A stretch of DNA of 22,057 nucleotides from JAAFHN01 sp031421855 (GCA_031421855.1 JANOPN010000170.1:1-22057); one strand, 5' to 3'. Numbered from the stretch's first letter, positions 1-7,197 are shown. Program-made: numbers and translations. The notes: generated from the sequence alone by a model not told the origin.

Positions 1-161
1 GACTGCATGCCGGGCAAGACGCGTGAGACTTTGCCCAAGTAAATGTTGCCAACCAAGCCCCGCTCCAGGCTGCGTTCGACGTGCAACTCTTGCACCGCGC
101 CGTGCTCGACGACTGCGACGCGGGTTTCTTGAGGCGACCAATTGATGAGGATGTCTTGCAT
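1..161 (-). CDS. rng: Ribonuclease G, N-terminal fragment (truncated by window edge)
   Basis: The minus strand encodes 53 residues from an ATG at 159-161 before the window ends. They match the start of RNase E/G proteins: an ILINWSPQETRVAVVE strand, then HVERSLERGLVGNIYLGKVS RVLPGMQ, which leads into the S1 RNA-binding domain. In this family RNase G matures the 5' end of 16S rRNA and degrades mRNA in the cytoplasm. The catalytic part lies outside the window. It sits 16 nt downstream of the TctC-like gene on the same strand, so it may be cotranscribed, although the functions look unrelated. RNase G and RNase E cannot be separated on N-terminal sequence alone, but the immediate start without an extension favours RNase G. 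Confidence 0.85.
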   Translation of the reverse strand, partial: MQDILINWSPQETRVAVVEHGAVQELHVERSLERGLVGNIYLGKVSRVLPGMQ

Positions 162-177
162 GGGTGATGTCAGTGGA

Positions 178-1191
178 TCAGTCCGGTTTGATGCCCGCTC
201 GGGCGACGATGTCTTTCCACACGCGCTGTTCTTTGGCAATGAATGTGGCGAAGTCGCTTGAGGGCATGCCGCCGCCAATCGCGTTGTCGGTGGCGTTGTC
301 GGTGGCAAATCGCTCGGTCACGGAGCTGGATTTGAGCGCCTTGAGGCATTCCTCTTGAAGTCGGCGCACGATGTCAGCCGGTGTGCCAGCCGGCGCGTGC
401 AGGCCGTACCACTGGCTGGTTTCAAAGTTTGGAAACCCCATCTCAATCACGGTGGGCACATCGGGCAGCGCAGCAGCGCGTTTGGGCGTGCCCACGGCAA
501 TCGCGCGAAGCTTGCCGCTTTTGACGTGCGCAATGATGGCCGGCAACCCGGTGGACGTGATCTGGGTGCGGCCCGACAAAAAGTCGGTGAGCTGCGGCCC
601 AGTGCCCCGATACGGGATGTGGGTGATGAACGTGCCGGTGACGAGTTTGAGGTACTCCATCGCCAAATGCCCCGCACTGGCGTTGCCGGCACTGCCGTAG
701 TTGAGCTTGCCGGGATTGGCCTTGGCATAAGCGATGAACTCACGGAAATTTTTGGCGGGCACGTCGGGGTGGATGGCAAACACGTTGGGAACCTTGGCCA
801 AGAGCGTGATGGGCACGAAGTCGCGGTTCACGTCGTAGGGCTGGTTGGTGAGCATGTAGGGGTTGACCGCCAACGTGCCCACGTGGGTCATAACGATGGT
901 GTGGCCGTCTGCGGGCGCTTTGGCCACGTCTTGCATGGCCACCACGCCGCCGCCGCCGGGGCGGTTATCGACAAAAACGGCCACGCCCAGTTGCTTGCCC
1001 AGCTCAACGGCGACCGATCGAGCCACGATTTCGCTGGTGCCACCGGGGGCAAATGGCACCACCAAACGAATGGGTTTGCTCGGCCAGGCTTGCGCGAGCA
1101 CCAAACCCGGGCAGGCCAAACCAGCCGCGCCAACCGTGCCCAAGCGCACAAATGCCCTGCGGTTCGCATGAACGATCAAATTTTGAGTCAT
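178..1191 (-). CDS. Bug/TctC-family tripartite tricarboxylate transporter substrate-binding protein
   Basis: The 337-residue protein has an N-terminal export signal with a twin-arginine-like motif (RRAFVRLG, residues 11-18), a hydrophobic stretch and a likely cleavage site after AQA near residue 35. The mature part begins WPSKPIRLVVPFAPGG and contains VDNRPGGGG, both typical of the Bug (TctC) periplasmic receptors that are hugely expanded in Burkholderiales. These bind carboxylates or related small molecules for TTT transporters. No TctA/TctB membrane genes lie beside it, so it is an orphan receptor and its ligand cannot be inferred. The ATG at 1189-1191 is preceded by AAAGG at good spacing. 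Both lie inside a dispersed repeat copy. Near the C-terminus the residues TDNA occur twice because of a 12-bp tandem duplication (281-304). Confidence 0.9.
   Translation of the reverse strand: MTQNLIVHANRRAFVRLGTVGAAGLACPGLVLAQAWPSKPIRLVVPFAPGGTSEIVARSVAVELGKQLGVAVFVDNRPGGGGVVAMQDVAKAPADGHTIVMTHVGTLAVNPYMLTNQPYDVNRDFVPITLLAKVPNVFAIHPDVPAKNFREFIAYAKANPGKLNYGSAGNASAGHLAMEYLKLVTGTFITHIPYRGTGPQLTDFLSGRTQITSTGLPAIIAHVKSGKLRAIAVGTPKRAAALPDVPTVIEMGFPNFETSQWYGLHAPAGTPADIVRRLQEECLKALKSSSVTERFATDNATDNAIGGGMPSSDFATFIAKEQRVWKDIVARAGIKPD
281..304. repeat. 12-bp tandem duplication inside the TctC-like gene
   Basis: The 12-mer gcgttgtcggtg occurs twice back to back (281-292 and 293-304). It is in frame and duplicates four residues near the C-terminus of the receptor. 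Confidence 0.9.
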
Positions 1192-1231
1192 ATTGGCCTT
1201 TGGTCTCCGGATTCATTGGGTTTGTTGCTAC
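1189..1231 (+). repeat. Dispersed intergenic repeat, copy A
   Basis: Copy A reads ATATTGGCCTTTGGTCTCCG, then GATTCATTGGGTTTGTTGCTA. It aligns closely with copy C (12217-12272, opposite orientation) and shares the GGTCNCCGGATTCATT core and GTTGCTA end with copies B, D and E. It overlaps the start codon and Shine-Dalgarno region of the TctC-like gene read on the minus strand. The rest of the 344-nt gap up to 1535 holds a 10-bp palindrome (gggctagccc near 1435-1444) and the aceA terminator. No other gene is convincing there. Confidence 0.75.
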
Positions 1232-1446
1232 ACATACGGGAGTGATTGTGCGCATCTCCGCTTGCAGTCTAGCCTGAATATTCATCGTGACGACGCTCAG
1301 CGTGCCCCGCTGCGCCCGCTGCGTGGATGCGATGGGTGTCGAGTGGTTTTGCCAACGTACCCATTGGATTCGACGAGAATGAGCGCGTTTCATTTGGCAA
1401 TGCGCGGAAAAAACACGCTCACGGTGAAATACGCGGGCTAGCCCAC

Positions 1447-1477
1447 AAAAAAAGCCCCCGGCGCTGGCGCCGGGGGC
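1447..1477 (-). terminator. Rho-independent terminator of aceA
   Basis: A perfect 11-bp stem GCCCCCGGCGC/GCGCCGGGGGC (1454-1477) has a 2-nt loop and is followed on the minus strand by seven U residues (1447-1453). It lies about 60 nt downstream of the aceA stop codon, in the correct orientation. Confidence 0.92.
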
Positions 1478-1535
1478 TTCTCTACAGTTTTGTCGCCAGC
1501 TTGTGGCTGAGCGACTGAACTTCGGTGGTCTTTAC

Positions 1536-2858
1536 TTACGCGACTTTGTGGTCGTCAAAGAACTGTTCGTCTTCGGTCGAGCCCTTGAGCGCGGCGGTTG
1601 ATGCATTGGCTTCAATCGTGGTGGTGACCATGTCGAAGTAGCCGGTGCCGACCTCGCGCTGATGCTTGACTGCGGTGAAACCCCGCTCAGCGGCAGCGAA
1701 CTCTTTTTGCTGCAACTCAACGAAAGCGGTCATGTTGCTGCGGGCGTAGCCGTAGGCCAAGTCAAACATGCCGTAGTTCAGGCTGTGGAAACCGGCCAAG
1801 GTGATGAACTGGAACTTGTAACCCATGGCGCCGAGTTCGCGCTGGAACTTGGCAATGGTGGCGTCGTCGAGGTTTTTCTTCCAGTTGAAGCTTGGGCTGC
1901 AGTTGTATGCCAGCAGTTTGCCAGGGAACTGAGCGTGGATCGCGTCAGCGAACTGGCGGGCGAAGTTCAAGTCAGGCGTGCCGGTTTCGCACCAGATCAG
2001 GTCTGCGTAAGGCGCGTAAGCGAGGCCTCGGCTGATGGCTTGGTCAACGCCGTTGCGGGTGCGATAAAAACCCTCAACCGTGCGCTCGCCGGTCAAAAAC
2101 GCCTTGTCGTTGTCGTCAATGTCGGCGGTCACCAGGTTGGCCGCTTCTGCATCGGTGCGAGCCAACAAAATCGTGGGTGTGCCCATGACGTCAGCGGCCA
2201 AACGTGCTGCGACCAATTTGGCAACGGCTTCGCGGGTGCTGACCAAAACTTTGCCGCCCATGTGACCACATTTTTTGGCAGCGGCCAATTGGTCTTCAAA
2301 GTGAACGCCTGACGCGCCCGACTCGATCATGCTTTTCATCAGCTCAAACGCGTTGAGCACGCCGCCGAAACCGGCTTCCGCGTCAGCCACGATGGGTGCG
2401 AAGTAGTCAACAAAGCCGTCATCGCCGTGGTTTTTGCCTTCGCTCCACTGGATCTGGTCAGCGCGCTGGAGGGTGTTGTTGATGCGTTTGACGACCTTTG
2501 GCACCGAGTCCACGCTGTACAGCGACTGGTCGGGGTACATCTCGCCGTTGGAGTTGGCGTCGCCCGCAACTTGCCAGCCGCTGAGGTAGATGGCTTTCAA
2601 GCCGGCCTTGACTTGCTGCATGGCTTGGTTGCCGGTGAGCGCGCCTAGGCTGTTGATGAACGGCTCGGTGTTGAGCAAGCCCCAGAGTTTTTCAGAGCCC
2701 TTTTTGGCCAATGTGTGCTCAATGGCCATCGAGCCGCGCAGTTTGACCACGTCAGCGGCGGTGTAGCCACGTGAGATGCCCTTCCAACGTGGGTTTTCGG
2801 CCCAGTCTTTTTCGAGGGCAGCGATTTGCTCGGCACGGGTTTGGCGAACTTGCGTCAT
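1536..2858 (-). CDS. aceA: Isocitrate lyase
   Basis: The 440-residue protein matches bacterial isocitrate lyase along its whole length. It carries the catalytic KKCGHMGGKV loop (Cys about residue 197; E. coli Cys195), the ARTDAEAAN metal-site region, RGLAYAPYADLIWCET, and YNCSPSFNWKKNLDD. It cleaves isocitrate to glyoxylate and succinate in the glyoxylate shunt, allowing growth on acetate or fatty acids. I chose the ATG at 2856-2858 because AAAGG lies 8 nt upstream and the protein then starts like other family members. An in-frame ATG at 2892-2894 would add 12 residues but has no visible ribosome binding site. No malate synthase gene is adjacent. Expression probably depends on the promoter/operator region at 2936-2978. 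Confidence 0.97.
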   Translation of the reverse strand: MTQVRQTRAEQIAALEKDWAENPRWKGISRGYTAADVVKLRGSMAIEHTLAKKGSEKLWGLLNTEPFINSLGALTGNQAMQQVKAGLKAIYLSGWQVAGDANSNGEMYPDQSLYSVDSVPKVVKRINNTLQRADQIQWSEGKNHGDDGFVDYFAPIVADAEAGFGGVLNAFELMKSMIESGASGVHFEDQLAAAKKCGHMGGKVLVSTREAVAKLVAARLAADVMGTPTILLARTDAEAANLVTADIDDNDKAFLTGERTVEGFYRTRNGVDQAISRGLAYAPYADLIWCETGTPDLNFARQFADAIHAQFPGKLLAYNCSPSFNWKKNLDDATIAKFQRELGAMGYKFQFITLAGFHSLNYGMFDLAYGYARSNMTAFVELQQKEFAAAERGFTAVKHQREVGTGYFDMVTTTIEANASTAALKGSTEDEQFFDDHKVA

Positions 2859-2935
2859 GGTTGAGGCCTTTTGAGGTGAAGTGAAGTTGAGCATCAGGGC
2901 GGTCGCATTGCGGCTTGGCCATGAGTCAATGATAT

Positions 2936-2949
2936 GTCTTATATAAGAC
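2936..2949. promoter_or_regulatory. Candidate operator 1 for aceA (14-bp perfect palindrome)
   Basis: GTCTTATATAAGAC is a perfect palindrome lying over the -10 element of the aceA promoter. That position suits a dimeric repressor. No regulator gene is adjacent, so the protein that binds it is unknown. Confidence 0.6.
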
Positions 2950-2969
2950 TAAAACCACCGATGTGTCAA
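2941..2969 (-). promoter_or_regulatory. aceA sigma70-type promoter
   Basis: On the minus strand, TTGACA (2964-2969) and TTATAT (2941-2946) are separated by exactly 17 nt, close to the ideal sigma70 arrangement. The start codon is about 80 nt downstream. Both hexamers are overlapped by operator-like boxes. Confidence 0.7.
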
Positions 2970-2978
2970 ATAGAAGAC
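2965..2978. promoter_or_regulatory. Candidate operator 2 for aceA
   Basis: GTCAAATAGAAGAC matches the palindrome at 2936-2949 in 11 of 14 positions and keeps both GTC/GAC ends. It overlaps the -35 element. The two boxes start 29 bp apart, close to three helical turns. Confidence 0.45.
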
Positions 2979-3122
2979 TTCATCTAATTCGTTTCATATC
3001 AATGGCTTACCGAGGCAATTTCATATGGTGAAGTTTGACGAGCCGTTTGATGAAATTTGGACTCGATCCATGTGCGTGAAAATTCCACCATGCGAAACCG
3101 ATTTTTTGTATCGTGGAATGCC

Positions 3123-3596
3123 TCAGCCCAAAATCCAATCACCGCTCGCAATGACCGGGCACCCCTGCACGAAGGACGGGTTGATCTCGTAGATGAAGCA
3201 AGGGAGATCAAGCACGTTGGTCGGTGATGAAACGCGCATCACCTGCTCGCGCTTGGCGTATTCATCGGCCTGCGCGGGGTACTCCGACTCGATCTCGTCC
3301 AAACGCTGCTCAAGCGCTGGGCTGACTCGGTAAACCTCGCACGCCACTTGGGACTTGCCGCCGAGCACCACACCCGGGTAGCGCCCCAAATGGAACATCG
3401 TGCCCGCAACGACACAAGTGCCCACAAACTCGGGCTCAGGCACGAGTTGGGTGATGTCGTTCGAGCCGCCACGCCGCAAGGTGCCGTAAACGGCAACGCA
3501 GCGACCAACGTAGCGCGCCGGGTGTGGGTCTTGATCATGCTTTTCCATCGCTTCGCGATCTGACAACTTGTTTTTCGCTGGCATCATCAACCCCAT
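3123..3596 (-). CDS. Gamma-glutamylcyclotransferase-like (AIG2/GGCT fold) protein
   Basis: The protein has up to 157 residues. It contains VAVYGTLRRGGSN (YGTLRRG at residues 37-43), the substrate-loop signature of the gamma-glutamylcyclotransferase-like fold, and LDEIESEYP (about 99-107), which resembles the family segment carrying the acidic catalytic residue. Relatives form 5-oxoproline from gamma-glutamyl compounds or cleave gamma-glutamylamines. The actual substrate cannot be told. The start is uncertain: ATGs occur at 3596, 3587, 3584 and 3548. The first overlaps the start codon of the divergent EamA gene, and the last would begin just before the conserved domain. A weak stem with an ATTCCAC/GTGGAAT base (3082-3119) and a short U run lies downstream. 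Confidence 0.8.
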   Translation of the reverse strand: MGLMMPAKNKLSDREAMEKHDQDPHPARYVGRCVAVYGTLRRGGSNDITQLVPEPEFVGTCVVAGTMFHLGRYPGVVLGGKSQVACEVYRVSPALEQRLDEIESEYPAQADEYAKREQVMRVSSPTNVLDLPCFIYEINPSFVQGCPVIASGDWILG

Positions 3597-4566
3597 GTCA
3601 ATCTCAACAGTACCGCAAACGCCCAGCCCTTGGGGGGCCTACGCGTGCCTCGCGCTCAGTATGGCACTCGTCGGCAGCTACGTGGCGCTCAGCAAGCCCT
3701 TGGTGGCGGCGCTGCCAGTTTTTTTACTGGCCTGGCTGCGCTTTGGCATTGGGGCGCTTGCCATGCCGCACTGGTTGCTTAAGCCGCCAAGCGAGGCACC
3801 GCTGCCTGCGCGAATCAAGCGGTTGCTATTTTTAGAGAGTTTGCTTGGCAACTTTTTGTTCTCCATTTGCATGCTCTACGGCATGACCTACACCACGGCT
3901 GTGTCTGCCGGTGTGATCTTGGCGGCGATCCCTGCCGTGTGTGCTTTGTTGAGTTGGGCGTTTTTGGGCGAGCGGATCAGTACCCGCCTGTGGGTGGCCA
4001 TTGGTTTGGCCGTGCTGGGCATTGCCTTGGTGTCGCTATCAAAAACAGAGCAAAGTATTCAATCAATACCGCGACCAACGGCTGATATTTCATCAAATTC
4101 ATCGAATTGGGCCTCGTGGATGACCCCAGCGGCCCTTGGCAACGCCTTGATCTTTTGCGCGGTGCTGTGTGAGGCGGCCTATGCCGTCATCGGCAAGAGC
4201 CTCACCGGGCACTTGGGTGCCAAGCGCATATCGGCCATCGTGAATTTGTGGGGTTTGGCCTTGATGACGCCGTTTGGTCTGTGGGTGGCGTGGTCGTTTG
4301 ATTTTGCAAGCGTCGCCAACAGCATTTGGCTGCTTTTGGTGTTTTATGCCTTGGCCGCCAGCGTCTGGACGGTGTGGTTGTGGATGACGGGCTTGCAGCG
4401 GGTGTCCGCGTCACGGGCTGGCGTGTTCACCGTCATGCTGCCCACCAGCGCGGCAGCGGTTGGCGTTTTGGTTTTGGGCGAAACCGTGAGCACGATGCAG
4501 CTTTGCGCGTTCGCGGCGGCGCTTAGCGGCGTTTGGGTCGCCACACGGGGCGAAAAAAGCCATTGA
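3595..4566 (+). CDS. EamA/DMT-family inner-membrane transporter
   Basis: From the ATG at 3595 the product has 323 residues with about ten hydrophobic segments arranged as two EamA halves. The family hallmark AFLGERISTRLWVAIGLAVL closes the first half, and VLGETVSTMQL the second. DMT permeases export amino acids, nucleosides or other metabolites, and the substrate cannot be predicted here. The linker between the halves (SKTEQSIQ onward) is about 30 residues longer and more polar than usual. It is encoded by DNA resembling an intergenic repeat (4035-4090). A TTG further upstream (3568) would extend the frame, but the ATG gives a normal family N-terminus. The start codon overlaps that of the divergent GGCT-like gene if the longest form of that gene is used. 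Confidence 0.88.
   Translation: MSISTVPQTPSPWGAYACLALSMALVGSYVALSKPLVAALPVFLLAWLRFGIGALAMPHWLLKPPSEAPLPARIKRLLFLESLLGNFLFSICMLYGMTYTTAVSAGVILAAIPAVCALLSWAFLGERISTRLWVAIGLAVLGIALVSLSKTEQSIQSIPRPTADISSNSSNWASWMTPAALGNALIFCAVLCEAAYAVIGKSLTGHLGAKRISAIVNLWGLALMTPFGLWVAWSFDFASVANSIWLLLVFYALAASVWTVWLWMTGLQRVSASRAGVFTVMLPTSAAAVGVLVLGETVSTMQLCAFAAALSGVWVATRGEKSH
4035..4090 (+). repeat. Possible repeat-derived insertion in the EamA linker
   Basis: The stretch begins GCTATCAAAAACAGAGC and ends GGCTGATATTT. This resembles, from memory, degenerate forms of the GCTATNAAAAA...GGCTGATTT intergenic repeats common in Comamonadaceae. It is in frame and encodes a hydrophilic linker. The assignment rests on recall and needs a genome-wide comparison. 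Confidence 0.35.
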
Positions 4567-4769
4567 AATCTCAAGGTCTCTCCAATGAAACGCGACGATT
4601 TTCGCGGCTGGAAATTCGCGACTTTGTGGGCAAAAACGGCTCAATCGACAAAAGAGCAACAAAAACCGCCGTTTCAGAGGTGTTTTCGATTGAAAAATCG
4701 TGTTTCTCCCTCGTACAGCGCCTGATTTAGCGCTAGCATCCGCACAGCTTTCACACCGATGCAGGCGGA

Positions 4770-4788
4770 CGCTACAAAAATAGTAGCG
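4770..4788. repeat. Small inverted repeat upstream of the histone-like gene
   Basis: CGCTAC and GTAGCG flank AAAAATA. This sits in the 302-nt gap between the EamA gene and the histone-like gene (4567-4868). The gap also holds CGATT/AATCG around 4688-4701 and an AAACGGC/GCCGTTT pair (about 4630-4675) that could be a weak EamA terminator. I see no gene in the gap. Confidence 0.4.
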
Positions 4789-4868
4789 CAGCATGCTGGG
4801 TGAGGTGGCTTCGTTGGGCGGCGCTTCGTCGCACAGCGGTTCGCAAACCCCTAATAGGAAACACGATC

Positions 4869-5363
4869 ATGGCAACTGCAAAGAAAGCTGCACCGGCGAA
4901 AAAAGCCGCAGCACCCGCGAAAAAAGCTGCGGCTCCAGCGAAGGCTGCACCTGCGAAAAAGGCCGCCGCGCCAGCGAAGGCCGCACCGGCCAAGAAAGCT
5001 GCTGCACCGGCTAAGGCTGCGCCAGCCAAGAAAGCTGCTGCACCAGCGAAGAAGGCGGCTGCACCTGCGAAGGCTGCACCGGCCAAAAAAGCCGCTGCTG
5101 CACCTGCCAAAAAACGCACGCCAAACGCAGCCTTCATGAAGAAGCTGGCCCTGAGCCCAGCATTGCAAGCGGTTGTTGGCGCCAAAGAGTTGGCCCGCAC
5201 CGAAATCGTCAGCAAGCTGTGGGTCTACATCAAGCAACACAAATTGCAAGATGCGGTCAACAAACGCATGGTGAATGCCGACGCAAAACTGCGTGAAGTG
5301 TTTGGCAAAGCGCAAGTCAGCATGTTCGAGATGGCCGGCTTGATCGGCAAGCACGCGAAATAA
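4869..5363 (+). CDS. Histone H1-like AKP-rich protein with C-terminal SWIB domain
   Basis: The 164-residue protein has two parts. Residues 1 to about 82 are a low-complexity tail of KKAAAPAK/KAAPAKK repeats, very basic and like eukaryotic histone H1 tails or bacterial AlgP/HctB-type proteins, so it probably binds DNA. Residues about 91-163 form a SWIB/MDM2-like domain (ALQAVVGAKELARTEIVSKL, WVYIKQHKLQ, NKRMVNADAKL, GKAQVSMFEM). SWIB domains are otherwise typical of eukaryotic chromatin remodelers and Chlamydia. A nucleoid-associated role is an inference. The ATG at 4869 follows TAGGAAACACGATC, a good Shine-Dalgarno. The AKP repeat is likely to vary in length between strains. The gene stands alone and ends in two tandem terminators. 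Confidence 0.93.
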   Translation: MATAKKAAPAKKAAAPAKKAAAPAKAAPAKKAAAPAKAAPAKKAAAPAKAAPAKKAAAPAKKAAAPAKAAPAKKAAAAPAKKRTPNAAFMKKLALSPALQAVVGAKELARTEIVSKLWVYIKQHKLQDAVNKRMVNADAKLREVFGKAQVSMFEMAGLIGKHAK

Positions 5364-5386
5364 TTCGCTGGCTTCGAGTTTAAAGA

Positions 5387-5409
5387 GGCTGCTTAGGCAG
5401 CCTTTTTTT
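5387..5409 (+). terminator. Rho-independent terminator, first of a tandem pair
   Basis: GGCTGC TTAG GCAGCC (5387-5402) is followed by seven T residues, about 25 nt after the stop codon of the histone-like gene. Confidence 0.85.
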
Positions 5410-5417
5410 CGAGCCAT

Positions 5418-5440
5418 GGCTGCTTAGGCAGCCTTTTTTT
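5418..5440 (+). terminator. Rho-independent terminator, second of a tandem pair
   Basis: This is an exact second copy of the preceding stem, loop and T run. The 25-bp unit is repeated at a 31-bp interval. It also separates the histone-like gene from the convergent TPP enzyme gene that ends at 5461. Confidence 0.85.
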
Positions 5441-5460
5441 CGTCTGGATGCCGCAGCGGT

Positions 5461-7197
5461 TCAGTGACTTTGTGCGGCCTTAACTGCGGCGTTGATGGCG
5501 GTAAGCGTGGTTCGGGTGCTGATGATGTCGGCGTCCAACATGATCTCAATCAAACTGCTGTTTGCTCGCGCAAGCGCTGCTGCGAGCGCGGGCTCAAACG
5601 CCGCAGTTGACACCACGCGTGCGCTGGCCAACCCATACGCGCCAGCCAACGCGCAAAAATCAGGATTGACCAAGTTCGATCCAGCGCCTGCATCGCGGCT
5701 TGGGTATTCGCGCTCTTGATGCATTCGAATCGTGCCGTAGACCCCGTTGTTGACCAAGACGATGATCACCTTGGCTCCGTGTTGTGCGGCCGTCGCCAGC
5801 TCTTGGCCGTTCATCATGAAGTCGCCGTCTCCGGCGATGGTGAAGGCAAGCCGCTGTGTAGCGATTGCCGCGCCAATGCCGGCAGGCACACCGTAGCCCA
5901 TGGCTCCGTTGGTTGGCGCGAGCTGGGTTTTGAAGCCTTTGGCCAGCCCGTGGTATCGAAAGTAGCGACTCAACCACCCGGCAAAGTTACCCGCGCCATT
6001 GGTGAGAAACGCGTTTGCCGGAAGCAGCCGCTGCGCGCAAAAGATGACCTCGGCCATGTCGACGGGGCCGCGCGGTGCGTCAGCGTCAAAGCCGGGCAAG
6101 GCATTGGGAACCAAGTTGGCCAGGTAAGCATTCGCAAGCGCGTGCGTGTGTGCAAGCCATGCGACGTCAACCGGGGCCGTCAACACCTCCAAGCTTCGGG
6201 CGGCGGCGTTCATCGTGGCACAAATGGCCAAGTCCGCGTGATACACCCGGTGCAATTCGTTGGCATCCGCGTGAATGTGAACCAAGGCCTGCTTGGGCTT
6301 TGGCGACTTCAACAAGGTGTAGCCGCTGGTCGTCATCTCGCCCAAACGCGGGCCGATGACGATCAGTAAATCACTGTCGCGAACCGCTTTGGCAAGCACT
6401 GGGTTGATGCCGATGCCGACATCGCCCACGTACAGCACGTGGTGGTTGTCAAAGGTGTCTTGAAACCGAAACGCGTTGGCAACCGGCAAATGCCAGTTTT
6501 CAGCAAACCGCTGCAAGGCTTGGGCGGACTGTTGGGTCCAACCGCCCCCACCCGCGATCACAAGCGGCGCACGAGCTTGCATCAGCAACTCACGCAGCCG
6601 CCGCAACGAGCCGGGGTCACTCCAAGCCTCAACTGCGTCGATGCGCTCAACTGGCACCATGTCGGCGGGCACGGATTCGGTCAACATGTCCTCAGGCAGC
6701 ACCAGCACCACTGGGCCAGGGCGTCCGTTCATGGCCGTTGCGAAAGCACGCGCGACGTACTCGGGGATTCGCTGTGCGCAGTCAATGCGTTCGACGCGTT
6801 TGGCGAGCGGCCCAAAAAAGCTGAAAAAATCAACCTCTTGAAACGCCTCGCGGTCTCGGCAGTCACTGGCCACGTCACCGACCAAAAGCACCATGGGCGT
6901 CGAGTCTTGAAAGGCGGTGTGCACCCCAATTGACGCGTTTGTCGCGCCTGGCCCGCGCGTGACCATGCACACACCTGGCCGCCCACTCAGCTTGCCATGC
7001 GCCTCAGCCATGAAAGCCGCCCCGCCCTCTTGCCGGCAAACAACAAACTCAATTTGCCCAGGGCGGGCATGAATGCCATCAAGCACGGCCAAATAGCTCT
7101 CACCCGGCACACCAAAGGCATGCGTCACGCCCTGCGCGATCAAACAATCGACCAAGAGGTGGCCAGCCAGTTGCGTATGCGTTTCGGTTTGGGTCAT
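5461..7197 (-). CDS. Thiamine pyrophosphate-dependent enzyme, acetolactate synthase large-subunit-like
   Basis: The 578-residue protein has the three-domain layout of the POX/AHAS superfamily. The N-terminal domain has HAFGVPGESY and the cofactor-activating glutamate in CRQEGGAAF (Glu57). A central domain follows. The C-terminal ThDP-binding motif begins GDGDFMMNGQE (456 onward) and ends at NN (483-484). Family members decarboxylate 2-oxo acids, but true biosynthetic AHAS usually has an adjacent ilvH regulatory subunit, absent here. I therefore do not call it IlvB. Sulfoacetaldehyde acetyltransferase, benzoylformate decarboxylase and other relatives remain possible. The ATG is at 7195-7197. 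It is divergent from the ArsR-type regulator and separated from it by about 105 nt, so it might share control. Confidence 0.85.
   Translation of the reverse strand: MTQTETHTQLAGHLLVDCLIAQGVTHAFGVPGESYLAVLDGIHARPGQIEFVVCRQEGGAAFMAEAHGKLSGRPGVCMVTRGPGATNASIGVHTAFQDSTPMVLLVGDVASDCRDREAFQEVDFFSFFGPLAKRVERIDCAQRIPEYVARAFATAMNGRPGPVVLVLPEDMLTESVPADMVPVERIDAVEAWSDPGSLRRLRELLMQARAPLVIAGGGGWTQQSAQALQRFAENWHLPVANAFRFQDTFDNHHVLYVGDVGIGINPVLAKAVRDSDLLIVIGPRLGEMTTSGYTLLKSPKPKQALVHIHADANELHRVYHADLAICATMNAAARSLEVLTAPVDVAWLAHTHALANAYLANLVPNALPGFDADAPRGPVDMAEVIFCAQRLLPANAFLTNGAGNFAGWLSRYFRYHGLAKGFKTQLAPTNGAMGYGVPAGIGAAIATQRLAFTIAGDGDFMMNGQELATAAQHGAKVIIVLVNNGVYGTIRMHQEREYPSRDAGAGSNLVNPDFCALAGAYGLASARVVSTAAFEPALAAALARANSSLIEIMLDADIISTRTTLTAINAAVKAAQSH

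Noticed and set aside
355..1245. Plus-strand open frame of 296 codons
   Set aside because: It lies antisense to the TctC-like gene, which has clear family motifs and a signal peptide. The product is histidine/glycine/arginine-rich with no recognisable domain.
1662..2312. Plus-strand open frame of 216 codons
   Set aside because: It is a shadow of aceA on the opposite strand, with no family resemblance.
3082..3119. Terminator after the GGCT-like gene
   Set aside because: The ATTCCAC/GTGGAAT stem has a 24-nt loop and only a short U run, so it is too weak to call as a separate feature.
2999..3211. Minus-strand frame of 70 codons
   Set aside because: It overlaps the 3' end of the GGCT-like gene in another frame, has no start context and no domain.
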